Assembly: GCA_965216225.1 (NCBI GenBank)
Contig: CBDCFF010000022.1
Coordinates: 37,802-101,801 of the forward strand
Length of the DNA stretch: 64,000 nucleotides
Source: 3107 sp965216225
GTDB taxonomy: Bacteria; Pseudomonadota; Alphaproteobacteria; Rhodobacterales; Rhodobacteraceae
Direction of reading: 5' to 3'
Positions 42,170 through 52,133 of the stretch are shown here, in pieces (the first letter of the stretch is position 1; the number at the start of each line of letters is the position of its first letter). Made by a program: the position numbers and the translations under genes. The notes beneath the pieces were generated by a model that had not been told where the DNA came from, searched no databases, and was given only the letters and a program-made list of their open reading frames with translations.

Positions 42170-44854
42170 ATGACCATCAAAGTTGGATCCGACACGCTCA
42201 ACACCCGCAGAACCCTTGGCGTTGGCGACGCCAGGATCGACTACTACTCGATTTCTGCTGCCGAGGCAGGCGGCACCGGTGATTTTTCGCGCCTGCCCTG
42301 TGCGCTGAGGGTCGTCCTGGAAAACATGCTGCGCTTTGAGGATGGCAGGACGGTTTCGGTCGATGACATCAAGGCGTTTTCCGAATGGGCGGACAATGGC
42401 GGCAGGAACCCGCGGGAAATTGCCTATCGTCCGGCGCGCGTTCTGATGCAGGATTTCACCGGGGTTCCGGCGGTTGTGGACCTGGCTGCGATGCGCGACG
42501 GCATCCGTTCCCTGGGGGGCGATCCGGAAAAGATCAACCCGCTGAGCCCGGTCGATCTGGTCATCGACCATTCGGTGATGATTGATGAATTTGGCAATCC
42601 GCGCGCCTTCCAGATGAATGTGGACCGCGAATATGAACGCAATCTGGAACGCTACACCTTTCTGAAATGGGGGCAGTCGGCGTTCAACAATTTCCGCGTG
42701 GTGCCGCCGGGCACCGGCATCTGCCATCAGGTGAACCTGGAATATCTGGCGCAGACGATCTGGACCGATACCGACCAGAACGGCGAAACCGTGGCCTATC
42801 CGGATACGCTCGTGGGCACCGACAGCCACACCACCATGGTCAATGGCGCGGCGGTTCTGGGCTGGGGCGTCGGCGGGATAGAGGCCGAGGCCGCGATGCT
42901 GGGCCAGCCGATCTCGATGCTGATCCCGGAGGTCGTGGGTTTCGAGTTGACCGGCGAGATGATCGAAGGCACCACCGGCACCGACCTAGTTCTGAAAGTG
43001 GTCGAGATGCTGCGCAGGAAGGGCGTGGTCGGCAAGTTCGTGGAATTCTACGGCGCGGGCCTTGACAATCTGCCGCTGGCGCAGCGCGCGACCATCGCCA
43101 ACATGGCGCCCGAATACGGCGCGACCTGCGGCTTTTTCCCGATCGACGACGAAACGCTCCGCTATCTGCGCCAGACCGGACGGGACGAGGACCGGATCAC
43201 GCTGGTCGAAGCCTATGCCAGGCAGAACGGCTTCTGGCGCACGCCCGATTACAGCCCGGTCTATACCGACACGCTGCATCTGGACATGGGCGCCATCGTG
43301 CCGGCGATCTCCGGGCCCAAACGGCCGCAGGATTATCTGGCGCTGACCGATGCCAAGGCCGCGTTCGACCGCGAAATGCGCGAGACCTTCAAACGCCCGC
43401 AGGGCAAGGAAGTGCCGGTCGAGGGCGAAGATTACACCATGTCCTCGGGCAAGGTGGTGATCGCCTCGATCACGTCCTGCACCAACACCTCTAACCCTTA
43501 TGTGCTGATCGGCGCAGGTCTGGTGGCGCGCAAGGCGCGCGCGCTGGGGCTGAACCGCAAGCCTTGGGTCAAGACCTCTCTGGCGCCGGGTTCCCAGGTG
43601 GTGACGGAATATCTGAACGCCGCCGGCCTGACCGAGGATCTGGACGCGATGGGCTTCAATCTGGTGGGCTATGGCTGCACCACCTGCATCGGCAATTCCG
43701 GCCCCCTCCAGCCCGAGATTTCCAAAGCGATCAGCGAGGGCGATCTGGTTGCCACCTCGGTTCTGTCGGGCAACCGCAACTTCGAGGGCCGGATCAGCCC
43801 GGACGTGCGCGCCAACTATCTGGCCTCGCCGCCCCTGGTCGTGGCCTATGCGCTGGCCGGTGACATGAATATCGACCTGACATCGGAACCCCTCGGACAG
43901 GGCAGCGACGGTCGGGATGTCTATCTGAAGGACATCTGGCCCGCCAATGCCGAAATCGCCGAACTGGTCGAGAAAACCGTGACCAGAGACGCCTTCCGGT
44001 CGAAATATGCCGATGTCTTCAAGGGCGATGAAAAGTGGCGCGAGGTCGAGACCACCGACAGCCTGACCTATGACTGGCCGTCAACCTCGACTTACGTCCA
44101 GAACCCGCCCTACTTTCGCGACATGGGCATGGAGCCGGGCACGATCTCGAATATCGAGGGGGCCAGGGTTCTGGCGATCCTGGGCGACATGATCACCACC
44201 GACCATATCAGCCCCGCAGGTTCGTTCAAGGAAACGACGCCCGCCGGGAAATACCTGATCGACCGTCAGGTGACCCCGCGCGAGTTCAACTCCTACGGCT
44301 CCCGCCGGGGCAATCACCAGGTCATGATGCGCGGCACGTTCGCCAATATCCGCATCAGGAACGAGATGCTGGACGGGGTCGAGGGCGGCTATACCATTGG
44401 TCCGGACGGCAAACAGGCGTCGATCTTCGACGCCTCCATGGCGCATCAGGCCAATGGCGCCCCGCTGGTGATCTTCGGGGGCGAGCAATATGGCGCTGGC
44501 TCCTCCCGCGACTGGGCGGCCAAGGGCACCGCGCTTCTGGGCGTGAAAGCCGTGATTGCCGAGAGTTTCGAGCGTATCCACCGTTCCAACCTGGTCGGCA
44601 TGGGCGTCATCCCGTTCGAGTTTACCGGCGGCGACACCCGCAGGACGCTGGACCTGAAGGGCGATGAAACCATCTCTATCGCGGGGCTCGACACGATCCA
44701 GCCGTTGCAGAACGTCCCCTGCACCATCGCCCGTGCAGACGGAACCGGGAAAACGATCCAGCTCAAGTGCCGCATAGATACCGCCATCGAAATCGAATAC
44801 ATTGAACACGGCGGCGTGCTACAATATGTCCTCAGAAATCTTGCAGCAGCCTGA
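42170..44854 (+). CDS. acnA: Aconitate hydratase A
   Basis: 894 residues from ATG at 42170, preceded by AGAAAGGGG. [4Fe-4S] ligands Cys437 (ITSCTNTSNP), Cys503 and Cys506 (GYGCTTCIGNSG). Swivel domain with QYGAGSSRDWAAKG and the substrate Arg region. It isomerises citrate and isocitrate in the cytoplasm. Full length with no lesions. It lies with icd in the order that supplies 2-oxoglutarate, which is unusual, as the two genes are generally not adjacent in Rhodobacterales. Confidence 0.96.
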   Translation: MTIKVGSDTLNTRRTLGVGDARIDYYSISAAEAGGTGDFSRLPCALRVVLENMLRFEDGRTVSVDDIKAFSEWADNGGRNPREIAYRPARVLMQDFTGVPAVVDLAAMRDGIRSLGGDPEKINPLSPVDLVIDHSVMIDEFGNPRAFQMNVDREYERNLERYTFLKWGQSAFNNFRVVPPGTGICHQVNLEYLAQTIWTDTDQNGETVAYPDTLVGTDSHTTMVNGAAVLGWGVGGIEAEAAMLGQPISMLIPEVVGFELTGEMIEGTTGTDLVLKVVEMLRRKGVVGKFVEFYGAGLDNLPLAQRATIANMAPEYGATCGFFPIDDETLRYLRQTGRDEDRITLVEAYARQNGFWRTPDYSPVYTDTLHLDMGAIVPAISGPKRPQDYLALTDAKAAFDREMRETFKRPQGKEVPVEGEDYTMSSGKVVIASITSCTNTSNPYVLIGAGLVARKARALGLNRKPWVKTSLAPGSQVVTEYLNAAGLTEDLDAMGFNLVGYGCTTCIGNSGPLQPEISKAISEGDLVATSVLSGNRNFEGRISPDVRANYLASPPLVVAYALAGDMNIDLTSEPLGQGSDGRDVYLKDIWPANAEIAELVEKTVTRDAFRSKYADVFKGDEKWREVETTDSLTYDWPSTSTYVQNPPYFRDMGMEPGTISNIEGARVLAILGDMITTDHISPAGSFKETTPAGKYLIDRQVTPREFNSYGSRRGNHQVMMRGTFANIRIRNEMLDGVEGGYTIGPDGKQASIFDASMAHQANGAPLVIFGGEQYGAGSSRDWAAKGTALLGVKAVIAESFERIHRSNLVGMGVIPFEFTGGDTRRTLDLKGDETISIAGLDTIQPLQNVPCTIARADGTGKTIQLKCRIDTAIEIEYIEHGGVLQYVLRNLAAA

Positions 44855-44882
44855 TCAACACCCCCGACGCAGAGGATAACAC

Positions 44883-45128
44883 ATGGGAAACAAACTTCAT
44901 CTTGTCTTCGGGGGCGAACTCAAAAGCCCTGACAGCACGACTTTCCGGAATGTGGAAGAGATCGACATTGTGGGGATTTTTCCCAGCTACGCGGCGGCGC
45001 TGGATGCCTGGAAAGCAGCCGCGCAGGGCAGCGTCGATAACGCCCATACGCGATATTTCATTGCCCATCTGCACAGGCTGCGAAATGAAGAACAGGACAC
45101 GGGCGAAAGCGATGCCCTTACCGCCTGA
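44883..45128 (+). CDS. DUF4170 domain protein
   Basis: 81 residues (MGNKLHLVFGGELKSPDSTTFRNVEEIDIVGIFPSY). A small alpha/beta protein found in Alphaproteobacteria, function unknown, no signal or membrane segment. Starts 28 bp after acnA with GAGGATAAC as ribosome site, so probably co-transcribed. Confidence 0.88.
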   Translation: MGNKLHLVFGGELKSPDSTTFRNVEEIDIVGIFPSYAAALDAWKAAAQGSVDNAHTRYFIAHLHRLRNEEQDTGESDALTA

Positions 45129-45216
45129 CGGGTGGCGCGGGACAAGGGGCAGGTGCAGCGGCGTGTGCCCCGGCTGGACGGGAAGTCACGGATTCGGGTG
45201 CCGGGGGAAAATTATG

Positions 45217-45227
45217 CTGCGCCGCAG
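45217..45227. promoter_or_regulatory. Candidate PhaR operator upstream of phasin
   Basis: CTGCGCCGCAG matches the CTGC-N3-GCAG form recognised by PhaR of Paracoccus upstream of phasin genes. It lies 10 bp before the -35 box. PhaR leaves this DNA when it binds PHA, so phasin would be induced by polymer. Confidence 0.55.
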
Positions 45228-45236
45228 AATTTTTTC

Positions 45237-45264
45237 TTGAAATTGCCGCGATGCAGCATATATT
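45237..45264 (+). promoter_or_regulatory. Sigma-70-type promoter of the phasin gene
   Basis: TTGAAA (45237-45242), 16-bp spacer, TATATT (45259-45264); about 55 bp upstream of the phasin start. Confidence 0.6.
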
Positions 45265-45322
45265 CTGATCACAACCCCCGGATTGGCCCCGTGTAAAAGG
45301 CCCGTGTGAAAGGAATCAACCA

Positions 45323-45766
45323 ATGACAAAATCTCAAAATCCGTCCGAAATCTTCAAGGAGTTTCTGGCGTCGTTCAGCATCGAACCCAAGACATACGAA
45401 GAAAGCTACAGGAACACCGCGGTCCTGAACGAAAAGCTCTCCGGCGTAATCCTGAATGCCGCCAGCCAGTCGGCGGAAATTTCTGCAAAGTGGTCTTCCG
45501 ACACCATTGAAAAGCTCGCAGAAATCTCGAAGGCGAAGTCGGACCCGAACGAGTACGCAAAGGCAGTCGGTGAATATGCCGGTGCGCAGGCGGAAATCGC
45601 GGCGGAAAACATGGTCGCATTTGCCGACCTCGCCAAGAAAGTTCAACTGGAGACTGTCGAACTTCTGGTAACTGCGGGCAAGGCGCTTGGGGAAGAAACC
45701 TCCGCAAGCATCAAGAAGGCTGCGGACGATGCAATGAAAGCTGCGAAATCGGCTTCAAGGAAATAA
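45323..45766 (+). CDS. phaP: Phasin family protein
   Basis: 147 residues, highly helical, rich in Ala, Lys and Glu with no Cys or Trp-rich core. Pattern PSEIFKEFLASFSIEPKTYEESYRNTAVLNEKLSGVILNAASQSAEIS and a C-terminal amphipathic Lys/Ala helix (IKKAADDAMKAAKSASRK). Phasins coat PHA granules and control their size. GAAAGGAATC gives a good ribosome site. It has its own promoter and a strong terminator, so it is a monocistronic unit facing carbonic anhydrase. Its presence here supports real polymer synthesis by the adjacent PhaEC. Confidence 0.88.
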   Translation: MTKSQNPSEIFKEFLASFSIEPKTYEESYRNTAVLNEKLSGVILNAASQSAEISAKWSSDTIEKLAEISKAKSDPNEYAKAVGEYAGAQAEIAAENMVAFADLAKKVQLETVELLVTAGKALGEETSASIKKAADDAMKAAKSASRK

Positions 45767-45790
45767 TTTCCGCACATCATGCACAAACTG

Positions 45791-45817
45791 AAAAGGCCGC
45801 GTTTCACGGCCTTTTTT
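45791..45817 (+). terminator. Rho-independent terminator of phasin
   Basis: Perfect 9-bp stem AAAAGGCCG / CGGCCTTTT (45791-45799 and 45807-45815), 7-base loop, then T-run to 45817. Confidence 0.9.
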
Positions 45818-45857
45818 CATTTGCTTCGTACCGGACGCAGACCCTAGTCACCTGCAT

Positions 45858-46014
45858 CTAAAGTTCGGCACATGAGTTTTGTTGGGCGCGTTGGCAGAAC
45901 CGCTTGACGGAGGCGAGGATATGGTCGGCGGGTTTGACCCATTTGTAGGGTTTGGGGTTTTCGTTATGGGCCTCGATAAATGCAGCGATATCGGCTTCCA
46001 GTTCCGCCGTTGAA
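45858..46014 (-). pseudogene. IS630-1 transposase, C-terminal part
   Basis: Reads STAELEADIAAFIEAHNENPKPYKWVKPADHILASVKRFCQ to SCAEL and stop, the normal IS630 C-terminus. Continues the frame broken at 51173 by ISb-2. Confidence 0.9.
45992..46014 (+). repeat. 23-bp direct repeat, left flank of ISb-2
   Basis: Identical over 23 bases to 51173-51195 and directly abutting the ISb terminus. A second case of an unusually long IS21-family target duplication. Confidence 0.85.
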
Positions 46015-46120
46015 TGTAAAACGCGGAGCAATACTGGGCCACAGAAGCGGCTGCGTTTGGCAGTTGTAGCGGATTAAAAGTCCGCCAGTTTGTGCCCTTC
46101 GTTTATGCGGAGGGCGGGAG

Positions 46121-47338
46121 ATGTATTCTGTGGACATTTATAGCCGCGTGCGCCGCGCGTGTTTGAAGGATGGCATGTCCGCGCGGGAAGCTGCGCGTTA
46201 TTTCAACAAAGATCGTAAGACGATTGCAAAGATGCTGCGCCATGAGCTGCCGCCCGGATATCAGCGTTCAGAACCGGCGCGCCGTCCGACGCTTGATGGG
46301 TTTGTTGGCTTGATTGACGAGATCCTTCGGACTGACAAATCCCTGATCAAAAAGCAGCGGCACACAGCGAAGCGCATCTTTGAGCGCCTACGCGACGAAC
46401 ACAACTATATCGGCAGCCTGACCACGGTGACGTATTACGTTCGTGAGCAAAAGCGGCGAACTAAAGAGGTATTTGTTCCGTTGTCACATCGCCCAGGCCA
46501 TGCACAGGTTGATTTTGGCGAGACCCTCGGTGTGATTGGCGGCGTGGAATGTAAGATCCATTTCTTCGTGATGAGCCTGCCGCATTCCGATGCGGTGTTT
46601 GTGAAGGGTTATCCAGCCGAGACAACCGCGGCGTTCTGTGATGGCCACGTGTCTGCCTTTGCGTTTTTTGGCGGCATCCCTCAATCCATTCTGTATGACA
46701 ACACGAAGATCGCAGTCGCCCACATTCTGGGAGACAGGACGCGCGTGCGCACCCAGCGGTTCACAGAATTGCAATCGCATTACCTGTTCGATGACAAGTT
46801 CGGCAGGCCAGCGCGGGGAAACGACAAAGGCAACGTCGAGGGGATGGTCGGATACACGCGCCGCAACTTCATGGTGCCCGCGCCGCGTTTCGACAGCTTT
46901 GATGATCTGAACGCACATTTGGACACCAAGTGCCTTGCGCGTCAGGGCGAGACGTTACGTGGTCACGGCAAGACCATCGGTGAGCGGCTGATGACAGATT
47001 TGGATGCGCTGATGGGATTACCTGTCGCAGAATATGAGGCTTGCGATCATGTCAGCACACGGGCCACGTCGAACTCGATGGTGCGCTATCGCAGCAATGA
47101 CTACTCGGTACCGGTGGCCTACGCCCACCATGACGTTCACGTGCGTGGCTTTGTGCATGAGGTCATCATTGGCTGCGGCAACGAGATTATTGCACGGCAC
47201 AAACGATCCTACGCGTTAGCGGATATGATCTTTGATCCGCTCCACTTCTTGCCTTTGATTGAACAGAAGGTGGGGGCCTTGGATCAGGCCGCTCCGTTGC
47301 AGGGCTGGGATCTGCCAGATGTGTTTGCCACCTTACAT
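46121..47338 (+). pseudogene. istA: istA of ISb-2, 5' part
   Basis: First 406 codons with all catalytic residues: Asp in HAQVDFGETLG, Asp in SILYDNTKIAV, Glu in KGNVEGMVGYTRRNF. Broken at FATLH by ISa-4. The last 93 codons follow at 49982. Confidence 0.92.
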
Positions 47339-47465
47339 TGTAGCGCGACAAACAAGATGAGAAGTGCGCGTCAATCAGGATGAGAATCCTTGGTCGCGAC
47401 GTTTGGGACGATGCCGGGCTTTTGTGCCGCGATCAAGGGGTTTGTTTTTTGATTGTCGCGGAGCG

Positions 47466-48275
47466 TCAATCAGCTTTGGTGTTTTCCGGTGTGGCTTTTT
47501 GTGCAGGCCTTCCCGGCCCCTTTGCCTTTTGTGCTGCTCTTCGCCGGTAGCTTTCGACATTCATCTCGAAGATGGTTGCGTGGTGCACGAGCCTGTCGAC
47601 GGCGGCCAATGTCATGGCCGGGTCTGGAAAAATCGCATTCCACTCCCCGAAGGGCTGGTTGGCCGTGATCAACATTGAGCGGCGTTCATATCTCGCGCTG
47701 ATGAGTTCGAAGAGCACACTGGTTTCAGCCTGATCCTTGGTGACGTAGGTGATGTCATCGAGGATCAGCAGATGGAATTTGTCGAGCTTTGCAATGGCAC
47801 TTTCGAGGACGAGATCGCGGCGGGCCTGTTGGAGTTTCTGGACCAGATCGGTGGTGCGGCTGAATAGGACGCGGTAGCCTTGCTCGACAAGGGCGAGCCC
47901 GATGGCTGAGCCGAGATGTGATTTGCCCACACCTGGCGGCCCAAACAGCAGGATGTTGCCGCCCTTTCCGATCCAGCTGTCGCCAGCGGTGATCGCACTG
48001 ACATGGGCCTTGGACAGCATGGGGACGGCTGTGAAGTCGAAGGTGTCGATCGTTTTTCCGGGCAACAGGCGTGCCTGTGCGAGATGTCGCTCGATACGAC
48101 GGCGATCTCGTTCAGCCAGTTCATGCTCCACCAGGGTGCTGAGCATCCGAGCGGCGGGCCAGCCTTCCTTGTCGGCTTGTTCCGCAAAGCGCGGCCATAG
48201 CGCCTTGATGGCTGGCAAGCGCAATTCGGTCAGAGCCAAGGTTAGGCGGGCGGTATCGGTCTGGGGCGATGTCAT
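47466..48275 (-). CDS. istB: IS21-family AAA+ helper IstB (ISa-4)
   Basis: 269 residues, identical to the other three ISa IstB proteins. Overlaps istA by 4 bp. Confidence 0.95.
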   Translation of the reverse strand: MTSPQTDTARLTLALTELRLPAIKALWPRFAEQADKEGWPAARMLSTLVEHELAERDRRRIERHLAQARLLPGKTIDTFDFTAVPMLSKAHVSAITAGDSWIGKGGNILLFGPPGVGKSHLGSAIGLALVEQGYRVLFSRTTDLVQKLQQARRDLVLESAIAKLDKFHLLILDDITYVTKDQAETSVLFELISARYERRSMLITANQPFGEWNAIFPDPAMTLAAVDRLVHHATIFEMNVESYRRRAAQKAKGPGRPAQKATPENTKAD

Positions 48276-49792
48276 GCTGTCACCTCCTGAGCGGATGGCG
48301 TACCGCCGACCAACTGGTCGTAAGATGACAGGTCGGCCAGTTGCACCGCGACTTGGGGGAGTGCGTCTTGTGATGGGCTAAACACTGCGCGTAGGGCCGC
48401 CATGTCAGGCGGGCGCTTCTGGCGAAGGTCCTCCTCAAGCTGCGCTGCCAATTCAGCCTCGCAGCCCCGCTCGTGTGCCAGCGCCAGAAGATCGACAACC
48501 ATGCGACACGCCGCCTTCTCACTGGTCTGCTCCAGCAGGAATGCGAACATGTTACGGAACGCCCGGCGCGGGAATAGCTGATCCCGATAGACCAGCCCCA
48601 TCAGCGCCATGGGCTTTTTGCGCAAGGAGTGGATGACGTGGTGGTAATTGACCACGTGCCCATGGCTCCCGGTGCTCGAGGCTCGTCCGCGTGTCAGCGT
48701 TAGCAGGGCAGAGCTTCCCAGGAACAGCTCCAACCGATCATCGTAGAGCCGAACCCGCAGCTGATGCCCGATCAACCGGGATGGCACGGTGTAGAACACC
48801 TTGCGCAAGGTGAAGCCCCCGGAGGAAGTGACGCGCAACGTGATCTCCTCGTAATCCGTGGTCCGCCGCGTCGGCAAAGGTCTGAGGCTCGCACGTTCCG
48901 CATCGATACGCTTGGCATTGCGGGCGTTGATCCGGCCCACGATCTCGTCGATGAAGCGACGATAATCTTGCAAGCTTTCGAAGTCGCGCGACCCACGCAT
49001 GACCAGCGCGTCCTCAATGGTGCGCTTCAGATGCCCATTGGGGCTCTCGATGGAACCGTTCTCGTGTGCGACGCCCTTGTTGTTGCGCGTCGGCGTCATT
49101 CCATAATGGTTGCACAGGGCGTCGAAGCGGTCGGTTAGATCGGCCCGGGATGACTTATCCAGGTTCTTGAAGGCCGCCGACAGGCTGTCAGTTCCATGAT
49201 TGTGTGGCACGCCGCCGAGCGTCCAGAGGGCGTTCTGCAATCCCTCAGCCAGCGCCACATAGCTTTCGCCGCCCAGCACGACGTGGGCGTGCTGAAACCC
49301 GCTATAGGCAAGCCGGAAGTGATACAGTCGATGGCCCAGTGCCTCACCGGCAATGGTCACACCCAACTTGCCCATGGCGGTGAAATCCGACAGGCCCATT
49401 TTGCCCGGTGTGTGGGTCTGCCGGAAAATGACGTCCTGTTCAGGGCCGTGTTCCGCATTCCAGGCGCGTATCCGTCGCTCCAGAGTCCGTCGGATGCCCG
49501 TACCCAGATCAGAATGCCGACGCAGAAGCTCCTCGTAAACCGCCACAGGTCGGATCCCCGGTGAGGACCGCAGAAGCGGCACGACCTCCGCATCAAAAAT
49601 GTCCGCCAGCGGGTCCGGACGCCGCCGGCCGCGAGGGGCCTTCTTCTGTGATGGTAAAATTGGGTCAGCTTGCAGCCGATAGCCCGTTGCCTGGCTGATC
49701 CCCGCCTTGGCAGCGGCAACGGCAACGGAATGGGTCGATCTGAGCGTCATGAAGAGCCTCATTTGTTGGTCAGTGACATGACAGCCCGGCAT
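48272..49792 (-). CDS. istA: IS21-family transposase IstA (ISa-4)
   Basis: 506-residue DDE transposase with Gln at PSQKKAP (as ISa-2), Gly at HNHGTDS (as ISa-3) and a private Pro-to-Leu change (RRTLERR). Open and apparently functional. Confidence 0.95.
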   Translation of the reverse strand: MPGCHVTDQQMRLFMTLRSTHSVAVAAAKAGISQATGYRLQADPILPSQKKAPRGRRRPDPLADIFDAEVVPLLRSSPGIRPVAVYEELLRRHSDLGTGIRRTLERRIRAWNAEHGPEQDVIFRQTHTPGKMGLSDFTAMGKLGVTIAGEALGHRLYHFRLAYSGFQHAHVVLGGESYVALAEGLQNALWTLGGVPHNHGTDSLSAAFKNLDKSSRADLTDRFDALCNHYGMTPTRNNKGVAHENGSIESPNGHLKRTIEDALVMRGSRDFESLQDYRRFIDEIVGRINARNAKRIDAERASLRPLPTRRTTDYEEITLRVTSSGGFTLRKVFYTVPSRLIGHQLRVRLYDDRLELFLGSSALLTLTRGRASSTGSHGHVVNYHHVIHSLRKKPMALMGLVYRDQLFPRRAFRNMFAFLLEQTSEKAACRMVVDLLALAHERGCEAELAAQLEEDLRQKRPPDMAALRAVFSPSQDALPQVAVQLADLSSYDQLVGGTPSAQEVTA

Positions 49793-49981
49793 GAACGATC
49801 CCCTTGCACAGAAAATCATTCCTTATCCGAGCCGGCCACAACCGTCAGGCCCGCCCCAAAAGGGCAAAACGCGTGTGCGGGGCCTCCCCAGTCGGGCTAC
49901 GCCCTCCCTGCGAGCCCCCGCACACGCGTTCTCATCCTGATTGACGCTGGATTCTCACCTTGTTTGTCGCGCAGCATTCAT

Positions 49982-50260
49982 AGGCTTTTGGAGGCCCGCA
50001 TGGGCAAACCGGGCAAGCGAGAGTACGTCCAGGTCCTCCGCCTGCTGGAGTCCTTTGATATGAATGTTGTGCAAGGTGCAGTCCAGCAGGCCATTGATAT
50101 GGGCGCGATTGGCTATGATGCAGTCAAACACCTTGTGCTGTGCCGGGTCGAGAAGCGGCCACCGCGATGGGACTTGGACTTCTATCCCTATCTGCCAAAA
50201 GCCAATGTCGGCACAACGCGCCCATCCAGTTACATGAGCCTGATGGGAGGGACAGCATGA
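49982..50260 (+). pseudogene. istA: istA of ISb-2, 3' part
   Basis: RLLEARMGKPGKREYVQVLRLLESFDMNVVQ to MSLMGGTA, in phase with 47338 once ISa-4 and the duplicated bases are removed. One residue differs from ISb-1 (PPRWDLD against PPRLDLD). Confidence 0.9.
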
Positions 50261-51009
50261 CCGACGCCCCTCAAATCCTTCTGCATCACCACCTCAGGAA
50301 GTTGCGCCTTCCAACGTTCCAAGGTGAATACGCCAAGCAGGCACAGCTCTGTGCTGCCGAGAACAAAGATCACGTCCACTATCTGGCGCGTCTGTGTGAG
50401 ATGGAACTCATTGATCGTGAACGGCGGATGATTGAACGGCGCATCAAGGCAGCGAAGTTCCCCAGCACCAAAAGCCTCGATAGCTTTGACTTCAAGATCA
50501 TGCCCAACTTGAACAAGCCCCTAACGATGGAGCTGGCGCGATGTGACTACGTCGATCGCAGGGAAAACATAATCGCGCTTGGCCCATCGGGCACCGGCAA
50601 AACCCACGTCGCTTTAGGTCTTGGATTGGCGGCATGTCAGCGCGGGTTGAAAGTGCGCTTCACGACGGCGGCAGCACTGGTGCACGATCTGATCGAAGCC
50701 CAGGACGAGAGAAGATTACAGCGCCTGCAAAAGCAGCTGACCACACAAAATCTTTTGATCATTGATGAGTTGGGCTTCGTGCCACTCAGCAAATCCGGCG
50801 CAGAATTGCTCTTCGAGGTCATATCTCAATGTTACGAACGCGGATCCATCATCATAACGTCAAACCTGCCCTTCGATGAATGGACCGAGGTCTTTGGCTC
50901 AGAACGCCTTACCGGCGCGTTGCTGGATCGTTTGACCCATCACGTCCACATCCTCGAGATGAATGGCGAGAGTTACCGGCTCAAACACAGTCGCAAAAAC
51001 AGACAATAG
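50257..51009 (+). CDS. istB: IS21-family AAA+ helper IstB (ISb-2)
   Basis: 250 residues, same as ISb-1 IstB (Walker A GPSGTGKT, Walker B LLIIDELGF). Start overlaps the istA stop. Its cognate istA is interrupted. Confidence 0.93.
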   Translation: MTDAPQILLHHHLRKLRLPTFQGEYAKQAQLCAAENKDHVHYLARLCEMELIDRERRMIERRIKAAKFPSTKSLDSFDFKIMPNLNKPLTMELARCDYVDRRENIIALGPSGTGKTHVALGLGLAACQRGLKVRFTTAAALVHDLIEAQDERRLQRLQKQLTTQNLLIIDELGFVPLSKSGAELLFEVISQCYERGSIIITSNLPFDEWTEVFGSERLTGALLDRLTHHVHILEMNGESYRLKHSRKNRQ

Positions 51010-51172
51010 TCAGCCCAAAACCAAGACAGATAAATGCTGGCCATGCGGCCAGCATGCGCTTTGGCCCGCTTCAGCTTTGTGATGAGCACGCACGCCAAAG
51101 CGCAACACAACATCAAACGCAGTGGCCCCATTTTACGCCGCGATCTGGTCCCTTTTTACACTGCGATTGACA

Positions 51173-51195
51173 CGGCTTCCAGTTCCGCCGTTGAA
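51173..51195 (+). repeat. 23-bp direct repeat, right flank of ISb-2
   Basis: Exact copy of 45992-46014. Confidence 0.85.
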
Positions 51196-52133
51196 CGATG
51201 GACGCCGCGCTGCAGTTGCTTGCGCGTCAGTTCAGCAAACCAACGCTCCACCTGATTGATCCAACTGGCCGAGGTCGGTGTGAAGTGGACATGCCAATGC
51301 GGGCGGCGTGCCAGCCAGGCCTTGATCTTCGGGGTTTTGTGGGTGGCGTAATTGTCCATGACGATATGCACCTCCGGCCCGTCCGGCATCTGCCGGTCGA
51401 TCTGTTTGAGGAAGTCGAGGAACTCGGTGGCGCGGCGCCGCTTGCAGCATTTGCCGATCACGGCGCCGGTGGCGATATCCAGTGCTGCAAAAAGCGACGT
51501 CGTGCCGTGTCGGATGCAGGTGTGGGTGCGCCGCTCGGCCACGCCGGGCGCCACTGGCAGCACAGGCTGTTCGCGATCCAGCGCCTGGATTTGCGATTTC
51601 TCGTCAACACACAACACGATAGCCCTGTTCGGCGGTGACAGGTACAGCCCGACGATATCGTGCACCTTGTCCACGAACAGCGGGTCGGTTGAGAGCTTGA
51701 ATGTCTCGCTTCGGTGCGGTTGCAGGCCGAACCCGTTCCAAATCCGCCGGATGGTGGTGTGCGACAGTCCCGTCGCGGCTGCCATGCTTCGGAGCGACCA
51801 ATGGGTCGCATCCCTCGGGGTCGTGTTCAGCGTGCGCTCAATCACCGCAGCCACCTGATCGTCCGACACGGTGCGCGGGCGACCGGAGCGGTATTCGTCG
51901 GTGAGACCTTCAATCCGGCATCGCACAAAACGTCTGCGCCATTTGCCGACTGTGTGTTCATGCACCCCAAGCCGGGCCGCCACTTCCTTGCTCGCCAATC
52001 CATCGGCGCACAGCAGGATCATCCGGCATCGGTCCGACAGCGAACGTGCCGCTTTGTGACGCCGAACCTGACCCTCGAGAAAACGGCGCTCATCTTCGCT
52101 CAAAACCACTGCATCCGCCAAACGTCCCACCAT
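51173..52133 (-). pseudogene. IS630-1 transposase, N-terminal part
   Basis: Starts MVGRLADAVVLSEDERRFLEGQVRRHKAARSL, with the winged-helix domain (SKEVAARLGVHEHTVGKWRRRF) and the DDE core VLCVDEKSQIQALDR, VHIVMDNYATHK and the Glu in SWINQVERWFAEL. Cut at RSTAELEA by ISb-2. Only this insertion inactivates it. Confidence 0.92.

Larger units (their letters stand above)
47339..49976 (-). mobile_element. ISa-4, complete IS21-family element
   Basis: 2638 bp, opposite to ISb-2. Flanks are TTACAT on the left and TTCAT on the right, an imperfect short duplication of the original TTACATAGG. Third level of nesting (IS630 contains ISb contains ISa). Confidence 0.95.
46015..51172 (+). mobile_element. ISb-2, IS21-family element interrupted by ISa-4
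   Basis: Ends TGTAAAACGCGGAGC and CACTGCGATTGACA. Without ISa-4 it is about 2.52 kb and otherwise complete. Inserted in the IS630-1 transposase gene with a 23-bp direct repeat. Confidence 0.93.
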
